From Limimaricola variabilis (lineage in GTDB: Bacteria > Pseudomonadota > Alphaproteobacteria > Rhodobacterales > Rhodobacteraceae), in assembly GCF_014195545.1 (NCBI RefSeq), contig NZ_JACIBX010000005.1, forward strand, positions 62,001-126,000: a stretch of DNA of 64,000 nt, read 5' to 3'. Of the stretch, positions 42,550 to 52,235 are shown in pieces. Made by a program: the position numbers and the translations under genes. The notes under the pieces were generated by a model. That model searched no databases. It was given only the letters and a program-made list of their open reading frames with translations, and was not told the origin of the DNA. Position 1 is the stretch's first letter; the number at the start of each line of letters is the position of its first letter.

Positions 42550-43125
42550 ATGCCCAAGCTCGGGATGGAACCTATAAGGCGCGCGGCCTTGGTCAAAGCG
42601 ACGATCGAGGAGATCGGCGAACAGGGTTCGCTCGATGTCACGGTGGCGCGGATCGCCCGGCGCGCGGGCATGTCCTCGGCTCTGGCGCATCACTATTTCG
42701 GCAACAAGGAAAGGATCTTCCTCGCCGCCATGCGGCACCTGCTGGCCGAGTATTCCGCCGAGGTGCGCGACGCGCTGATCGAGGCGCAGGGCGACCCGCG
42801 CGCCCGTGTCGCCGCGACCCTACGCGCCAATTTCGGCCCCTCCAACTTCCGCTCCGAAGTGGTGGCGGCCTGGCTCAATTTCTACGTCCTCGCCCGCACC
42901 TCGGAGCCCGCCGCGCGGCTGCTACGGATCTATCACCGCCGGCTGCGCTCGAATCTCGCGCATGATTTGCGGCCACTTCTGGGGGCGGGTGCCTCCGATG
43001 CAGCCGAGCGCCTCGCCGCGCTGATCGACGGGATGTATCTCAAGCAGGGCCTCGCGGGCGGCCCAGCCGACGGGCCCGCCGCCACGCGACAGCTGCTCGC
43101 CGCGCTGGAACTGGAGCTGAAATGA
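42550..43125 (+). CDS. betI: Choline-responsive repressor BetI
   Basis: The 191-residue TetR-family protein starts MPKLGMEPIRRAALVKATIEEIGEQGSLDVTVARIARRAGMSSALAHHYFGNKERIF, the BetI DNA-binding domain. The C-terminal half has NFRSEVVAAWLNFYVLARTSEP, characteristic of the choline-binding region. It represses the bet genes and here probably also choXWV. Its stop overlaps the betC start (ATGA). Confidence 0.96.
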   Translation: MPKLGMEPIRRAALVKATIEEIGEQGSLDVTVARIARRAGMSSALAHHYFGNKERIFLAAMRHLLAEYSAEVRDALIEAQGDPRARVAATLRANFGPSNFRSEVVAAWLNFYVLARTSEPAARLLRIYHRRLRSNLAHDLRPLLGAGASDAAERLAALIDGMYLKQGLAGGPADGPAATRQLLAALELELK

Positions 43126-44633
43126 CCCCGAGCCGCAACATCCTCATCGTCATGGCGGACCAGCTGAACGGGACGCTGTTTCCCGACGGCCCGGCCGACT
43201 GGCTGCACGCGCCGAACCTCAAGAAGCTGGCCGCCCGCTCGACGCGTTTCGCCAACGCCTATACCGGCAGCCCACTCTGCGCGCCGGGGCGCGCCTCCTT
43301 CATGTCTGGCCAGCTGCCATTCCGCACCGGGGTCTACGACAACGCCGCCGAGTTCCCTTCGGACATCCCCACCTTTGCGCATCACCTGCGCCGGGCCGGC
43401 TGGCTGACCTGCCTGTCGGGCAAGATGCATTTCGTCGGCCCCGACCAGTTGCATGGTTTCGAGGAGCGGCTGACCACCGACATTTATCCTGCCGATTTCG
43501 GCTGGACGCCGGACTGGCGCAAGCCGAACGAGCGGATCGACTGGTGGTATCACAATCTCGGCTCGGTGACCGGCGCCGGGGTGGCCGAGATCACCAACCA
43601 GCTCGAATATGACGACGACGTCGCGCATCAGGCGAAGGCCAGGCTCTACGACCTCGCGCGTGGCCATGACGCCCGGCCCTGGTGCCTGACGGTGAGCTTC
43701 ACCCATCCGCACGACCCCTATGTCGCGCGGCGCAAATACTGGGATCTCTACAACGACTGCGCCCATCTCGACGCGCCGGGCGAGGCGATCCCCTATGACG
43801 AGATGGACCCGCATTCGCGCCGCCTGTGGGACGCTTGCGATTCGGACCGCTTCGACATCACGCCCGAGCAGGTCCGCCGGGCCCGGCAGGGCTATTTCGC
43901 CAATATCAGCTATGTCGACGACAAGCTGGGCGAGATCCTGCAGGTGCTTGAGGACACGCGCCAGGAGGCGATCGTGGTCTTCGTGTCAGATCACGGCGAC
44001 CTGCTGGGCGAGCGGGGCCTGTGGTTCAAGATGAACTTCTTCGAGGGATCGGCCCGCGTGCCGCTGATGATCTCGGCGGCCGGCATGGAGCCCGGCCTCG
44101 TCACCGACCCGGTGTCGAGCATCGACGTTACGCCGACCCTGTGCCAGCTCGCCGGCGTCGACATGTCCGAGGTCACGCCCTGGACCGATGGCGAGAGCCT
44201 CGTGCATCTGGGGCAGGGCGGCCGGCGTAAGACGCCGGTGGCGATGGAATACGCCGCCGAAGGGTCGATCGCGCCGCTGATCGGCCTGCGGCAGGGGCGG
44301 TTCAAATATACCGCCTGTCCGGTCGACCCCGAACAGCTCTTCGATCTCGAGGCCGACCCGGGCGAGCGGACCAATCTCGCCACCGATCCCGCCCATGCCG
44401 AAACGCTGCAGCAATTCCGCCAGCTTGCCGCCGAACGCTGGGATCTCGGCCTCGTCGATGCCCAGGTGCGCCAGAGTCAGGCCCGCCGCTGGGTCGTTTA
44501 CGAGGCGCTCCGGCAGGGCGGCTATTACCCTTGGGACTACCAGCCGCTGCGCGCCGCCTCCGAGCGGTACATGCGCAACCACATGGACCTGAACATTCTC
44601 GAGGAGAGCCAGCGCTTCCCGCGTGGTGAGTGA
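43122..44633 (+). CDS. betC: Choline-sulfatase
   Basis: The 503-residue type I sulfatase has [11 protein letters not shown] (metal ligands D13, Q14), the formylglycine motif Cys53-Ala-Pro-Gly-Arg57 in [29 protein letters not shown] and [13 protein letters not shown] for metal and substrate. It releases sulfate and choline from choline-O-sulfate. There is no signal peptide, so it is cytosolic, and maturation needs a formylglycine-generating enzyme outside this window. It overlaps betI by 4 bp and lies directly before betB, which fits the order of steps. Confidence 0.95.
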   Translation: MTPSRNILIVMADQLNGTLFPDGPADWLHAPNLKKLAARSTRFANAYTGSPLCAPGRASFMSGQLPFRTGVYDNAAEFPSDIPTFAHHLRRAGWLTCLSGKMHFVGPDQLHGFEERLTTDIYPADFGWTPDWRKPNERIDWWYHNLGSVTGAGVAEITNQLEYDDDVAHQAKARLYDLARGHDARPWCLTVSFTHPHDPYVARRKYWDLYNDCAHLDAPGEAIPYDEMDPHSRRLWDACDSDRFDITPEQVRRARQGYFANISYVDDKLGEILQVLEDTRQEAIVVFVSDHGDLLGERGLWFKMNFFEGSARVPLMISAAGMEPGLVTDPVSSIDVTPTLCQLAGVDMSEVTPWTDGESLVHLGQGGRRKTPVAMEYAAEGSIAPLIGLRQGRFKYTACPVDPEQLFDLEADPGERTNLATDPAHAETLQQFRQLAAERWDLGLVDAQVRQSQARRWVVYEALRQGGYYPWDYQPLRAASERYMRNHMDLNILEESQRFPRGE

Positions 44634-44667
44634 TCTCTCCCCTTCACCATTCCGAAAGTACGCAGTC

Positions 44668-46125
44668 ATGACCTATCCGACCCAGCCCGAGGCCAGCCAT
44701 TTCATCGACGGCCAGTATGTCGAGGACGCGTCCGGTGCGGCGCTTCCAGTGATCTATCCCGCCACCGGCGAGAAGATCGCCGATCTGCACGCCGCGACCC
44801 CGGCGCTCGTCGATCGGGCGCTGGAAGCGGCGCGTCGCGCGCAGCCCGCCTGGGCCGCGATGACCGGCACCGAGCGCGGCCGCATCCTGCGCCGCGCCGC
44901 CGACATCATGCGCGCCCGCAACCGCGAGCTGTCCGAGCTGGAAACCCGCGACACCGGCAAGCCGCTGCAGGAGACCCTGGTCGCCGACGCGACCTCCGGC
45001 GCCGACGCGCTGGAATATTTCGGCGGGCTGGCCGCGACCCTCTCGGGTGAGCACATCCAGCTCGGCGAGGATTTTGTCTATACCCGCCGCGAGGCGCTGG
45101 GCGTCGCGGTCGGCATCGGCGCCTGGAACTACCCCACCCAAATCGCCTGCTGGAAGGCCGCGCCGGCACTGGCCTGCGGCAACACCATGGTGTTCAAGCC
45201 CTCCGAGACGACGCCGCTCTGCGCGCTCAAGGTGGCCGAGATCCTCAAAAAGGCGGGGCTGCCCGACGGCGTGTTCAACGTGGTGCAGGGCTATGGCGAG
45301 GTCGGCGCCGGGCTGGTGAGCGACGATCGCGTGGCGAAAGTTTCTCTCACCGGCTCGGTGCCGACTGGGCGCAAGGTCTATGCCGCCGCCGCCGAGGGGA
45401 TGAAATCGGTGACGATGGAACTGGGCGGCAAGTCGCCCTTGGTGATCTTCGACGACGCCAGCCTCGAGGACGCGGTCTCGGCGGCGATCAACGCCAACTT
45501 CTACTCGACCGGGCAGATCTGCTCCAACGGCACCCGCGTCTTCGTGCAGGACGGCATCCGCGAGGCGTTTCTCGCCCGGCTGGCCGAACGGCTGAAGGCC
45601 GTGAAGACCGGCGACCCGCTCGACGAGGCGACCAATTTCGGGCCGATGGTGTCCGAGAGGCAGCGTGAGATCGTCGAAGGCTTCATCGCCAAGGGCCAGC
45701 AGGAAGGCGCGCGACTGGTCGCGGGCGGCGGCCGGCTAGAGGGCGAGGGTTTCTGGATCGAACCCACGGTCTTCGCCGATGTCGAGGACCACATGACCAT
45801 CGCCCGCGAGGAGATCTTCGGCCCGGTCATGTCGGTCTTCGGCTTCGCGACCGAGGAAGAGGCGCTGGAGCGCGCCAACGCGACGATTTACGGGCTCTCG
45901 GCCGGGGTCTTCACCCGCGACATCGCCCGTGCGCACCGCTTCGTGGCGGCGCTGCAGGCCGGATCGTGCTGGATCAACACCTACAACCTGACGCCGGTCG
46001 AGGCGCCTTTCGGCGGCATGAAGATGTCCGGGGTGGGCCGCGAGAACGGCCGGGTGGCGATCGAGCACTGGAGCCAGCTCAAGACCGTCTACGTGGCCAC
46101 GGGCGCCGTCGAAGCCCCGTTCTGA
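44668..46125 (+). CDS. betB: Betaine aldehyde dehydrogenase
   Basis: The 485-residue enzyme has the ALDH residues: Glu251 in [13 protein letters not shown], Cys285 in [12 protein letters not shown], the NAD site FKPSETTPL and [12 protein letters not shown], and [16 protein letters not shown]-like block [15 protein letters not shown] near the end. It oxidises betaine aldehyde to glycine betaine in the cytosol, an osmoprotectant. The ATG at 44668 lies 34 bp after betC, and the longer frame from 44623 overlaps betC and is not needed. Confidence 0.97.
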   Translation: MTYPTQPEASHFIDGQYVEDASGAALPVIYPATGEKIADLHAATPALVDRALEAARRAQPAWAAMTGTERGRILRRAADIMRARNRELSELETRDTGKPLQETLVADATSGADALEYFGGLAATLSGEHIQLGEDFVYTRREALGVAVGIGAWNYPTQIACWKAAPALACGNTMVFKPSETTPLCALKVAEILKKAGLPDGVFNVVQGYGEVGAGLVSDDRVAKVSLTGSVPTGRKVYAAAAEGMKSVTMELGGKSPLVIFDDASLEDAVSAAINANFYSTGQICSNGTRVFVQDGIREAFLARLAERLKAVKTGDPLDEATNFGPMVSERQREIVEGFIAKGQQEGARLVAGGGRLEGEGFWIEPTVFADVEDHMTIAREEIFGPVMSVFGFATEEEALERANATIYGLSAGVFTRDIARAHRFVAALQAGSCWINTYNLTPVEAPFGGMKMSGVGRENGRVAIEHWSQLKTVYVATGAVEAPF

Positions 46126-46199
46126 ACCGGCCCCCGAGGGGGCGCAACAAGACGACCGTCGAGCGGCCCCGAGGCCGCTCCGGCAGAAGGAAGCCTGAC

Positions 46200-47855
46200 A
46201 TGGAAGCGGACTACGTCATCATCGGGGCCGGCAGCGCCGGCTGCACCATGGCCTATCGCCTGTCCGAGGCGGGAAAGAGCGTGATCGTCATCGAGTATGG
46301 CGGCACTGATGCCGGGCCGTTCATCCAGATGCCGGGCGCGCTCAGCTACCCGATGAACATGTCGCGCTACGATTGGGGCTACCGCTCCGAGCCCGAGCCG
46401 CATCTGGGCGGCCGGCGTCTCGCCACGCCGCGCGGCAAGGTGATCGGCGGCTCGTCGTCGATCAACGGCATGGTCTATGTGCGTGGCCATGCGCGCGACT
46501 TCGACACCTGGTCCGAGATGGGGGCCGAGGGCTGGGACTATGCGAGCGTGCTGCCTTACTTCAAGCGGATGGAGAACTGGCATGATGGCGGCCACGGCGG
46601 CGACCCCGCGCGGCGCGGCCATGACGGGCCACTTCATGTCACCCGCGGTCCCCGCGACAACCCGCTGACCCGCGCCTTCGTCGAGGCCGGCGGGCAGGCG
46701 GGCTACCAGCTCACCGACGACTACAACGGCGAGAAGCAGGAAGGCTTCGGCCCGATGGAGGCGACGATCTGGCAGGGCACCCGCTGGTCGGCGGCCAATG
46801 CCTATCTGCGTCCCGCGCTCAAACGCGACAACTGCAGCCTGGTGCGGGGACTGGCCCGCAGGGTCGTGATCGAAGAGGGGCGCGCGACCGGCGTGGAAAT
46901 CTCGCGCGGCAGCCGGGTCGAGGTGATCCGTGCGCGCGCCGAGGTGATCGTCGCGGCCTCTTCGATCAACTCGCCCAAGCTCCTGATGCTGTCGGGGATC
47001 GGCCCGGCCGCGCATCTGGCCGAGCACGGGATCGACGTGGTGGCCGACCGCGCGGGCGTCGGCCAGAACCTCCAGGATCACCTGGAAATGTACATCCAGA
47101 TGGCCGCGACCCAGCCGGTCTCGCTGTTCAGCCACTGGAACCTCTGGGGCAAGGGCAAGGTCGGCACGCAATGGATGCTGAGCCGCACCGGGCTCGGTGC
47201 GTCGAACCAGTTTGAGAGCGCGGGCTTCATCCGGTCGCGCGCAGGCGTCGAATATCCCGACATCCAGTATCATTTCCTGCCCATGGCCGTCCGCTATGAC
47301 GGGCAGGCGGCGGCGGAGGGGCATGGTTTCCAAGCGCATGTCGGCCCGATGCGTTCGGGCTCGCGGGGTCATGTCACGCTGGCCTCGAGCGATCCGGCCG
47401 AGGCGCCGAAAATCCTCTTCAACTACATGTCGACGGAGCAGGACTGGGAGGATTTCCGGACCTGCATCCGGCTGACACGCGAGATCTTCGCCCAGCCGGC
47501 CTTCGCGCCCTATCGCGGCCACGAGATCCTGCCCGGCGAGGCCTATCAGTCGGACGAGGATCTCAACGAGGCGATCAAGGAGCATGTGGAGAGCGCCTAT
47601 CACCCCTGCGGCACCTGCAAGATGGGCGCCCGCGACGACGCGTCGGCGGTGGTCGATCCGGAATGCCGGGTTATCGGGGTCGAGGGGCTGCGGGTCGCCG
47701 ACAGCTCGATCTTTCCGCGCATCACCAATGGCAACCTCAACGCGCCGTCGATCATGGTGGGCGAAAAGGCGTCCGATCACATTCTCGGCCGCAAGCTCGA
47801 CCCGCTGCAGGAAAAGCCGTGGATTCATCCCGCTTGGCGGGTTGCGCAGCGCTGA
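46200..47855 (+). CDS. betA: Choline dehydrogenase
   Basis: The 551-residue GMC flavoprotein starts [23 protein letters not shown] (FAD site) and has the GMC signatures [24 protein letters not shown] and [15 protein letters not shown], plus the active-site His in [12 protein letters not shown] and the FAD-binding end [17 protein letters not shown]. It oxidises choline to betaine aldehyde and passes electrons to the respiratory chain. It lies 75 bp after betB in the betICBA operon; GAAGGAAG precedes the ATG. The length is usual for BetA. Confidence 0.97.
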   Translation: MEADYVIIGAGSAGCTMAYRLSEAGKSVIVIEYGGTDAGPFIQMPGALSYPMNMSRYDWGYRSEPEPHLGGRRLATPRGKVIGGSSSINGMVYVRGHARDFDTWSEMGAEGWDYASVLPYFKRMENWHDGGHGGDPARRGHDGPLHVTRGPRDNPLTRAFVEAGGQAGYQLTDDYNGEKQEGFGPMEATIWQGTRWSAANAYLRPALKRDNCSLVRGLARRVVIEEGRATGVEISRGSRVEVIRARAEVIVAASSINSPKLLMLSGIGPAAHLAEHGIDVVADRAGVGQNLQDHLEMYIQMAATQPVSLFSHWNLWGKGKVGTQWMLSRTGLGASNQFESAGFIRSRAGVEYPDIQYHFLPMAVRYDGQAAAEGHGFQAHVGPMRSGSRGHVTLASSDPAEAPKILFNYMSTEQDWEDFRTCIRLTREIFAQPAFAPYRGHEILPGEAYQSDEDLNEAIKEHVESAYHPCGTCKMGARDDASAVVDPECRVIGVEGLRVADSSIFPRITNGNLNAPSIMVGEKASDHILGRKLDPLQEKPWIHPAWRVAQR

Positions 47856-47878
47856 GACTCGCGCCTAGCACGAAATCC

Positions 47879-47893
47879 TTAACTATTCGTTAA
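47879..47893. promoter_or_regulatory. CtrA-binding box upstream of the nuclease gene
   Basis: TTAA (47879-47882), exactly 7 bp, TTAA (47890-47893), both followed by C, matching the CtrA consensus TTAA-N7-TTAAC. It ends 43 bp before the nuclease ATG. TTAA is rare in this window and I found no other pair with this spacing. Confidence 0.65.
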
Positions 47894-47936
47894 CGAAACA
47901 CTTGCCGGGGGCGTCGAAAGCGCCGACATCTCCGGC

Positions 47937-48617
47937 ATGGCCTGCTTCGCGATCTTCGCCTTTCTGGGGCTTTGCTCGATCGAGCCCGCTCCCGCAGCCG
48001 GCCCGTCAGGTATCGTCGCCGTGATCGACGGCGACACGCTCGACGTGGGCGGCGCACGGGTGCGGCTGCACGGTGTCGACGCCCCCGAGAACGCGCAGCG
48101 CTGCGACACCGGATCAGGCGCACAATGGGCCTGCGGCGACTGGGTCACGCAAGAGGCGTCCTTGCGTTTCGCGGGGCGCGAGGCGCGTTGCGAGACCGTC
48201 GACATCGATCGCTACGAACGCATCGTCGCACGCTGCGCCGTGGATGGTGCCGATATCGGCGAGACGCTGGTCTCGGAGGGGCTGGCGCTAGCCTATGTCG
48301 AGTATTCCCGCGCCTACGAGGCACAGGAAGCCGAAGCACGCGCCGCCCGGCGCGGCATCTGGCGCGGCGAGGTTCAGGCACCCTGGGATTGGCGCCGGGC
48401 CAAGAGGGCAGGGCAGGGCATCCCTGACCCCGCACCGGAGCGCATCGAGGCTGGTGGCTGCGCGATCAAGGGCAACATCTCCGGCGGAGGACGCATCTAC
48501 CACATGCCGGGCGATCCCTATTACGGCCGCACGAAGATCGACACGGGCGCCGGTGAACGCTGGTTCTGCTCGGAGGCCGAGGCACGGCGCGCGGGTTGGC
48601 GCCACGCCGGGAGCTGA
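47937..48617 (+). CDS. Secreted thermonuclease (SNase) family protein
   Basis: The 226-residue protein has a hydrophobic signal (ACFAIFAFLGLCSIEPAPAAG) and the staphylococcal-nuclease-like domain: IVAVIDGDTLDVGGARVRLHGVDAPENAQ (catalytic Asp and Arg region), DRYERIVARC and LVSEGLALAYVEYSRAY with the active-site area. A C-terminal part (GGCAIKGNISGGGRIYHMPGDPYY, RWFCSEAEARRAGWR) is an SH3-like/excalibur-like motif with two cysteines, which I have seen paired with SNase domains. It would cleave DNA or RNA outside the cytosol. A CtrA-type box precedes it; betA is 81 bp upstream. Confidence 0.9.
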   Translation: MACFAIFAFLGLCSIEPAPAAGPSGIVAVIDGDTLDVGGARVRLHGVDAPENAQRCDTGSGAQWACGDWVTQEASLRFAGREARCETVDIDRYERIVARCAVDGADIGETLVSEGLALAYVEYSRAYEAQEAEARAARRGIWRGEVQAPWDWRRAKRAGQGIPDPAPERIEAGGCAIKGNISGGGRIYHMPGDPYYGRTKIDTGAGERWFCSEAEARRAGWRHAGS

Positions 48618-48621
48618 CCCC

Positions 48622-49065
48622 TCAGCGGTGCTTTTCAAGCTGCTTGGCGGAGACGTCGTAGATGAAGGTCGCAGACCAGGTGATGATCATGAAGCCCGCC
48701 ATCGCCTGCGCGCCGACGACCAGACGCATCGGCCCGGTCACGTCGAGATCGGCGAAACCCACGGTCGAAAAGGCAATGGCCGAGAGATAGACGTAGTCGA
48801 TCCAGTTGGTGAAGCTAACGCCGAAGCCGCCGGGCCAAGCCTGCTCCTGCAGCAACACGTAGAGCATCGCCCCGATCGCGATGTGCAACGTGTGCAGCAA
48901 TGCCGTCAGGATGAAGGCGCCGAGCGGTACCAGCGAATTGCGGCCTTTCGCGGGGGGCAGGATGTGCCGACACAGCACCAATCCGAAATGGTGTACCGAT
49001 CCCAGGACGATCACGAACAGAATGGCGATGGTCAGCAACATGCGGATCGAGCTAGCCCGCATCAC
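48622..49065 (-). CDS. Small two-pore-helix-type K+ channel-like protein
   Basis: The 147-residue protein has three or four hydrophobic segments (SSIRMLLTIAILFVIVLGSV, LGAFILTALLHTLHIAIGAMLYVL, and MRLVVGAQAMAGFMIITWSATFIYDV) and the ion-channel pore loop DYVYLSAIAFSTVGFADLDV. The filter reads T101-V-G-F-A-D106 where K+ channels have TVGYGD, a conservative but atypical variant. No soluble ligand domain is attached. It converges with the nuclease gene, stops 4 bp apart. Selectivity is inferred. Confidence 0.8.
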   Translation of the reverse strand: MMRASSIRMLLTIAILFVIVLGSVHHFGLVLCRHILPPAKGRNSLVPLGAFILTALLHTLHIAIGAMLYVLLQEQAWPGGFGVSFTNWIDYVYLSAIAFSTVGFADLDVTGPMRLVVGAQAMAGFMIITWSATFIYDVSAKQLEKHR

Positions 49066-49265
49066 CAGTGCAGCAAGCGAAAAGGCGTGGCGCCAGCTTG
49101 CGCTGCAAAGCCCGAGGCATCACGACAGCGCGCAGTCACATTCAAGGAGCAGGCGCGTCGTCTTCCAGGTCGTCCAGACCCATTTGGGAATGGCGAAAGC
49201 CGACGTGGCGCGGTATCCGGCGGGCTGCCGCACCCGTCGCGGCGCTGCCCGAGGACGAGTTTGAC

Positions 49266-49652
49266 ATGGAAAAGCATCGCGGATTTCCCGGCCGGCTGCC
49301 CGGTACCGATTTCCAGTTCACCATTCGCCGCGCCTCCAAGGAGGGGCCGACGAAGATCATCCGTCGCGAGCGATTCCGCGACCGGCGCCCGCCCGACCGC
49401 CGCGCCGACGAGGGCTTCATGGCCGCGCTCTGGGCGCATTTCGGCGAGGAGCCCTTCGTGCGCGGCAATCTCGATGCCGGGCGGCTGAGCTGGCTGTTCG
49501 GCCGCGAGGTGGTGCCTGCCGAGGAGCCGTTCGATCCGCAGGACTACGACGCGCTGCTCAGGATCGACCTGGCCCAGGCGCGCCGCTCCTTCCCGGACGT
49601 GTTCGGCGACGTCCCGGGTGAAGGTGAGGACGAGGAAGACAAGGGCTGGTGA
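49266..49652 (+). CDS. Conserved hypothetical protein
   Basis: The 128-residue product is highly charged: a basic first half (FTIRRASKEGPTKIIRRERFRDRRPPDRRAD), then FMAALWAHFGEEPFVRGNLDAGRLSWLFGREVVPAEEPFDPQDYDALLRIDLAQA and an acidic tail EGEDEEDKGW. I recognise no family. The LWAHFGEEPFVRGNLD block looks like a folded helical core and may be conserved in relatives. The ATG at 49266 is chosen where the compact core begins; there is no strong ribosome-binding site. No signal peptide or membrane segment. Confidence 0.6.
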   Translation: MEKHRGFPGRLPGTDFQFTIRRASKEGPTKIIRRERFRDRRPPDRRADEGFMAALWAHFGEEPFVRGNLDAGRLSWLFGREVVPAEEPFDPQDYDALLRIDLAQARRSFPDVFGDVPGEGEDEEDKGW

Positions 49653-49810
49653 CCCGGTCCAAACCGGGCGCGGGTGGCGGGATGTCGCCCATGCCATGGC
49701 CTGCGTGCCCAAGGCGCGAAACCGTGCGTGTTGCTCTCTTGCACGAGCTTGCGCGAAGTGGCAGTGACGGTCTCATCTGGGGCACCACCATTCATTTTCG
49801 GAGACCAAGA

Positions 49811-50029
49811 ATGGCATCCAAGTTCAAACTCTTCGGCGCGCTCGGCGTCGCCGCCATCCTCGCTGCCTGTGGCGCGACCCCCGGTGAGCGTGCCGCGACC
49901 GGCGCCCTCGCGGGTGCTGCCGCTGCCGAACTGACCGGCGAAGACGCGATCACCGGCGCGCTGGTCGGTGGCGCCATCGGCGGCATCGCGCCCTGCGTCA
50001 CCAACCCGAACGCGAACGGCTGCTACTGA
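49811..50029 (+). CDS. Small glycine-zipper lipoprotein
   Basis: The 72-residue protein has a lipoprotein signal (FKLFGALGVAAILAACG, lipobox LAAC) and two glycine-zipper stretches, ATGALAGAAAAE and AITGALVGGAIGGIAP, then a short end with two cysteines (CVTNPNANGC). Such proteins sit in the outer membrane in many alphaproteobacteria, function unknown. Start at ATG 49811. A strong terminator follows 40 bp later, so it is a single-gene or terminal unit. Confidence 0.8.
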   Translation: MASKFKLFGALGVAAILAACGATPGERAATGALAGAAAAELTGEDAITGALVGGAIGGIAPCVTNPNANGCY

Positions 50030-50071
50030 GCCCTTCGCGCACCCGGCCTTGGCCGGGAGCGGTTGACATGA

Positions 50072-50110
50072 TGGACCGCCGGGAGTGATCCCGGCGGTCC
50101 ATTTCGTTTT
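50072..50110 (+). terminator. Rho-independent terminator after the small lipoprotein
   Basis: 12-bp stem TGGACCGCCGGG / CCCGGCGGTCCA with loop AGTGAT, followed by TTTCGTTTT. Confidence 0.92.
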
Positions 50111-50245
50111 GCCGATGGTGGGCGGGCCAATCGTCAATCGTCGCAAGGCTTTGTGTCGACTGAGGAAGGGTGTCCGCACGCGATAGCCGAAGCGTGCAAG
50201 GCGGTTCCGGTCCGATCGGGACGCGGAGTGCTCGCGCCAAAACGG

Positions 50246-50752
50246 TCAGCGCGTCTCCAGCGCTTGCGCCCCAGCGCCGCCCACGGGGCGGTTGGCGTCT
50301 CGGATCTCCTGCTGGCGCAGGGGCAGCTTGTCGATTGCCCGGATCAGCTCGCGCGCGGTGAAGGGCGCAGGTTTGCGCTGGGCGATGCGCCCGTCCTTGC
50401 CGATCAGGATCACAGCGAAGCCCCGTGGCCTGAGCACGCGCCGGATCGGGCTGCGGGCGGCGGGATCGGTATCGATCAGCACGATCGCGTCACGGGCCAC
50501 GAGGTCGTCGATTCGCTCGGCCAGAAAGCTCATCTGTCGCTGGAACTGCGGGTCGTTGGCGTTGTCGGCGAAGACGATGATCGGCCGCGCGACATGGAGG
50601 AATTCGGCCAGCTCCGCCTCGGCCACCGGATAGGCCGCGCGCGGCTCCTCCAGCCATCGCTCCAACGGCCCCGGCGCCTCCTGCGCGGCGGCGAGCGGAG
50701 CGGCCCAGAGCAGGGCGACGAGAAGCGCGAGCATGGGGCGAAGCTGTGTCAT
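50246..50752 (-). CDS. Secreted DUF4174 protein
   Basis: The 168-residue product has a signal peptide (LRPMLALLVALLWAAPLAAAQ) and a DUF4174 domain, which looks thioredoxin-like without the CxxC: RPIIVFADNANDPQFQRQMSFLAERIDDLVARDAIVLIDTD, then PRGFAVILIGKDGRIAQRKPAPFTARELIRAID. The pattern strand-helix-strand with a strand ending in GKDG is typical. Function is unknown. The start at 50752 is chosen because the signal begins there; the frame is open far upstream without features. Confidence 0.82.
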   Translation of the reverse strand: MTQLRPMLALLVALLWAAPLAAAQEAPGPLERWLEEPRAAYPVAEAELAEFLHVARPIIVFADNANDPQFQRQMSFLAERIDDLVARDAIVLIDTDPAARSPIRRVLRPRGFAVILIGKDGRIAQRKPAPFTARELIRAIDKLPLRQQEIRDANRPVGGAGAQALETR

Positions 50753-51022
50753 GTCTTCAACATAGGCGCGAATGTGCTCCGCGCGAAGGGTGCTGCGACA
50801 ATCGACGCTGGGCAGGCGCAACGTCTCGGGGCACGACCCCACTCTCCCGAGGCCGCAGGAGGGTGTCGGGACGGAATATTCCCAGCGGATCGGGGGGCTG
50901 CGCCACACGCGCGCCTTGCGATGGCTCTGCCGCGATGGGCCGCGGCGATCTTCGGATCGGTCTTGCAGCGGCGCGCGCGACGCGACATCACGGTTGCCGA
51001 GACCCGCTGCCGGAGACCCGTC

Positions 51023-51493
51023 ATGATCCGCCCCGCCACGCCCGAGGACGCCCCCGCGCTGGGAGCGATCTGGAACCGGGTGATCCGTGAGACCACCTCG
51101 ATCTTCAACGCGACCGAGCGCAGCGAGGCCGAAATTGCCGAGATCACCTGCTCGGGCGATCCCTTCTTCGTCTGGGACGAGGGCGGGGTGCGCGGGTTCG
51201 CCCGCTGGTTTCCCTTCCGCGGTACCGACGGTTATCGCCACACGGTGGAGCATACGATCCTGCTCGCGCCCGACCTGCAGGGGCGCGGTGCCGGGCGGAT
51301 GCTGATGGGGCGGTTGTTCGACACCGCCCGCGCCGCCGACAAGCATGTGATGGTCGCCTGCGTCACCGCCGAGAACACGGCCGGCATCGCCTTTCACGAA
51401 CGCCTGGGCTTCGCCCGGACCGGCACCATGCCCGAGGTCGGGCGCAAGTTCGGCCGCTGGCTCGACCTCGCGATCCTGCAGAAACCTCTCTGA
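51023..51493 (+). CDS. GNAT-family N-acetyltransferase (phosphinothricin acetyltransferase-like)
   Basis: The 156-residue protein starts MIRPATPEDAPALGAIWNRVIRETTSIFNATERSEAE, the Pat-type N-terminus, has the acetyl-CoA pyrophosphate loop LLAPDLQGRGAGRMLM and ends VTAENTAGIAFHERLGFARTGTMPEVGRKFGRWLDL. Family members acetylate amino groups of methionine sulfone, phosphinothricin or similar amino acids; the substrate is not certain. ATG 51023 follows CGGAG. The 270 bp before it hold no recognised gene. Confidence 0.9.
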   Translation: MIRPATPEDAPALGAIWNRVIRETTSIFNATERSEAEIAEITCSGDPFFVWDEGGVRGFARWFPFRGTDGYRHTVEHTILLAPDLQGRGAGRMLMGRLFDTARAADKHVMVACVTAENTAGIAFHERLGFARTGTMPEVGRKFGRWLDLAILQKPL

Positions 51494-51524
51494 CATTGCC
51501 GCGCTGCGGCGCTAAGGTGGCCCC

Positions 51525-52235
51525 ATGTCGATTTGGACCCGTATCGCCGAGATCATCGCCGCCCTCAGGCAGGGCGAAAGCCTCGCTTCCATCTTCGAAC
51601 GCATGCGCACCCCGCCGGAGCGCAGCGTCGCCTTCGCGATCGCGGTGATCGCGCTGGGCGCCAAGATGGCCAAGGCCGACGGTCTCGTGACCCGCAACGA
51701 GGTCGCGGCCTTCCGGGAGGTGTTCACCATCCCCCCAGAGGAGGAGGCCAACGCCGCGCGGGTCTTCGACATGGCGCGCACCGACGTAGCAGGCTTCGAG
51801 GATTACGCCCGCAAGATCGCCGCGATGTTCCGCGGCGAGAAGGGGCCGCTTTGCGACCTGATGGAAGGGCTGTTCCACATCGCGCTCGCCGATGGCGACT
51901 ACCACCCGGCCGAGAACGCCTTCCTGCGGCGGGTCGCCGAGATCTTCGAGATCGACGAACGCGCCTTCGCCCGGCTGCGCGCCCGCTTCGTGCCCGATTG
52001 CGAGCCGGATCCGTGGGACGTGCTAGGCGTGGCGCCCGAGGCCGGGCGCGATGCCGCCCGCGCCGCCTGGCGCGCCATCGTGCGCGAAACCCATCCCGAC
52101 CGGCTTGCCGCGCGCGGCCTGCCGGAGGAGGCGATGAAGCTGGCCGAGAGCCGGTTGATCGCCGCGAACCACGCCTGGGAGCGGATCGAGACCGGGCAGG
52201 CGGCCATGGCAGGCGGTGAGGGGAGCCGGGGCTGA
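51525..52235 (+). CDS. DjlA-like protein: TerB domain plus J domain
   Basis: The 236-residue protein has an N-terminal TerB-like helical domain (SVAFAIAVIALGAKMAKADGLVTRNEVAAFREVF and LMEGLFHIALADGDYHPAENAFLRRVAEIF, each with an acidic metal-type loop) and a C-terminal J domain: DPWDVLGVAPEAGRDAARAAWRAIVRETHPDRLAARGL with the HPD triad that stimulates DnaK. Unlike E. coli DjlA it lacks an N-terminal membrane anchor. It may direct Hsp70 to stress targets. It overlaps the next gene by one base. Confidence 0.92.
   Translation: MSIWTRIAEIIAALRQGESLASIFERMRTPPERSVAFAIAVIALGAKMAKADGLVTRNEVAAFREVFTIPPEEEANAARVFDMARTDVAGFEDYARKIAAMFRGEKGPLCDLMEGLFHIALADGDYHPAENAFLRRVAEIFEIDERAFARLRARFVPDCEPDPWDVLGVAPEAGRDAARAAWRAIVRETHPDRLAARGLPEEAMKLAESRLIAANHAWERIETGQAAMAGGEGSRG

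Noticed and set aside
50772-51026. 84-codon ORF before the GNAT gene
   Set aside because: Arg-rich, out of frame with the acetyltransferase, no ribosome-binding site and no recognisable domain.
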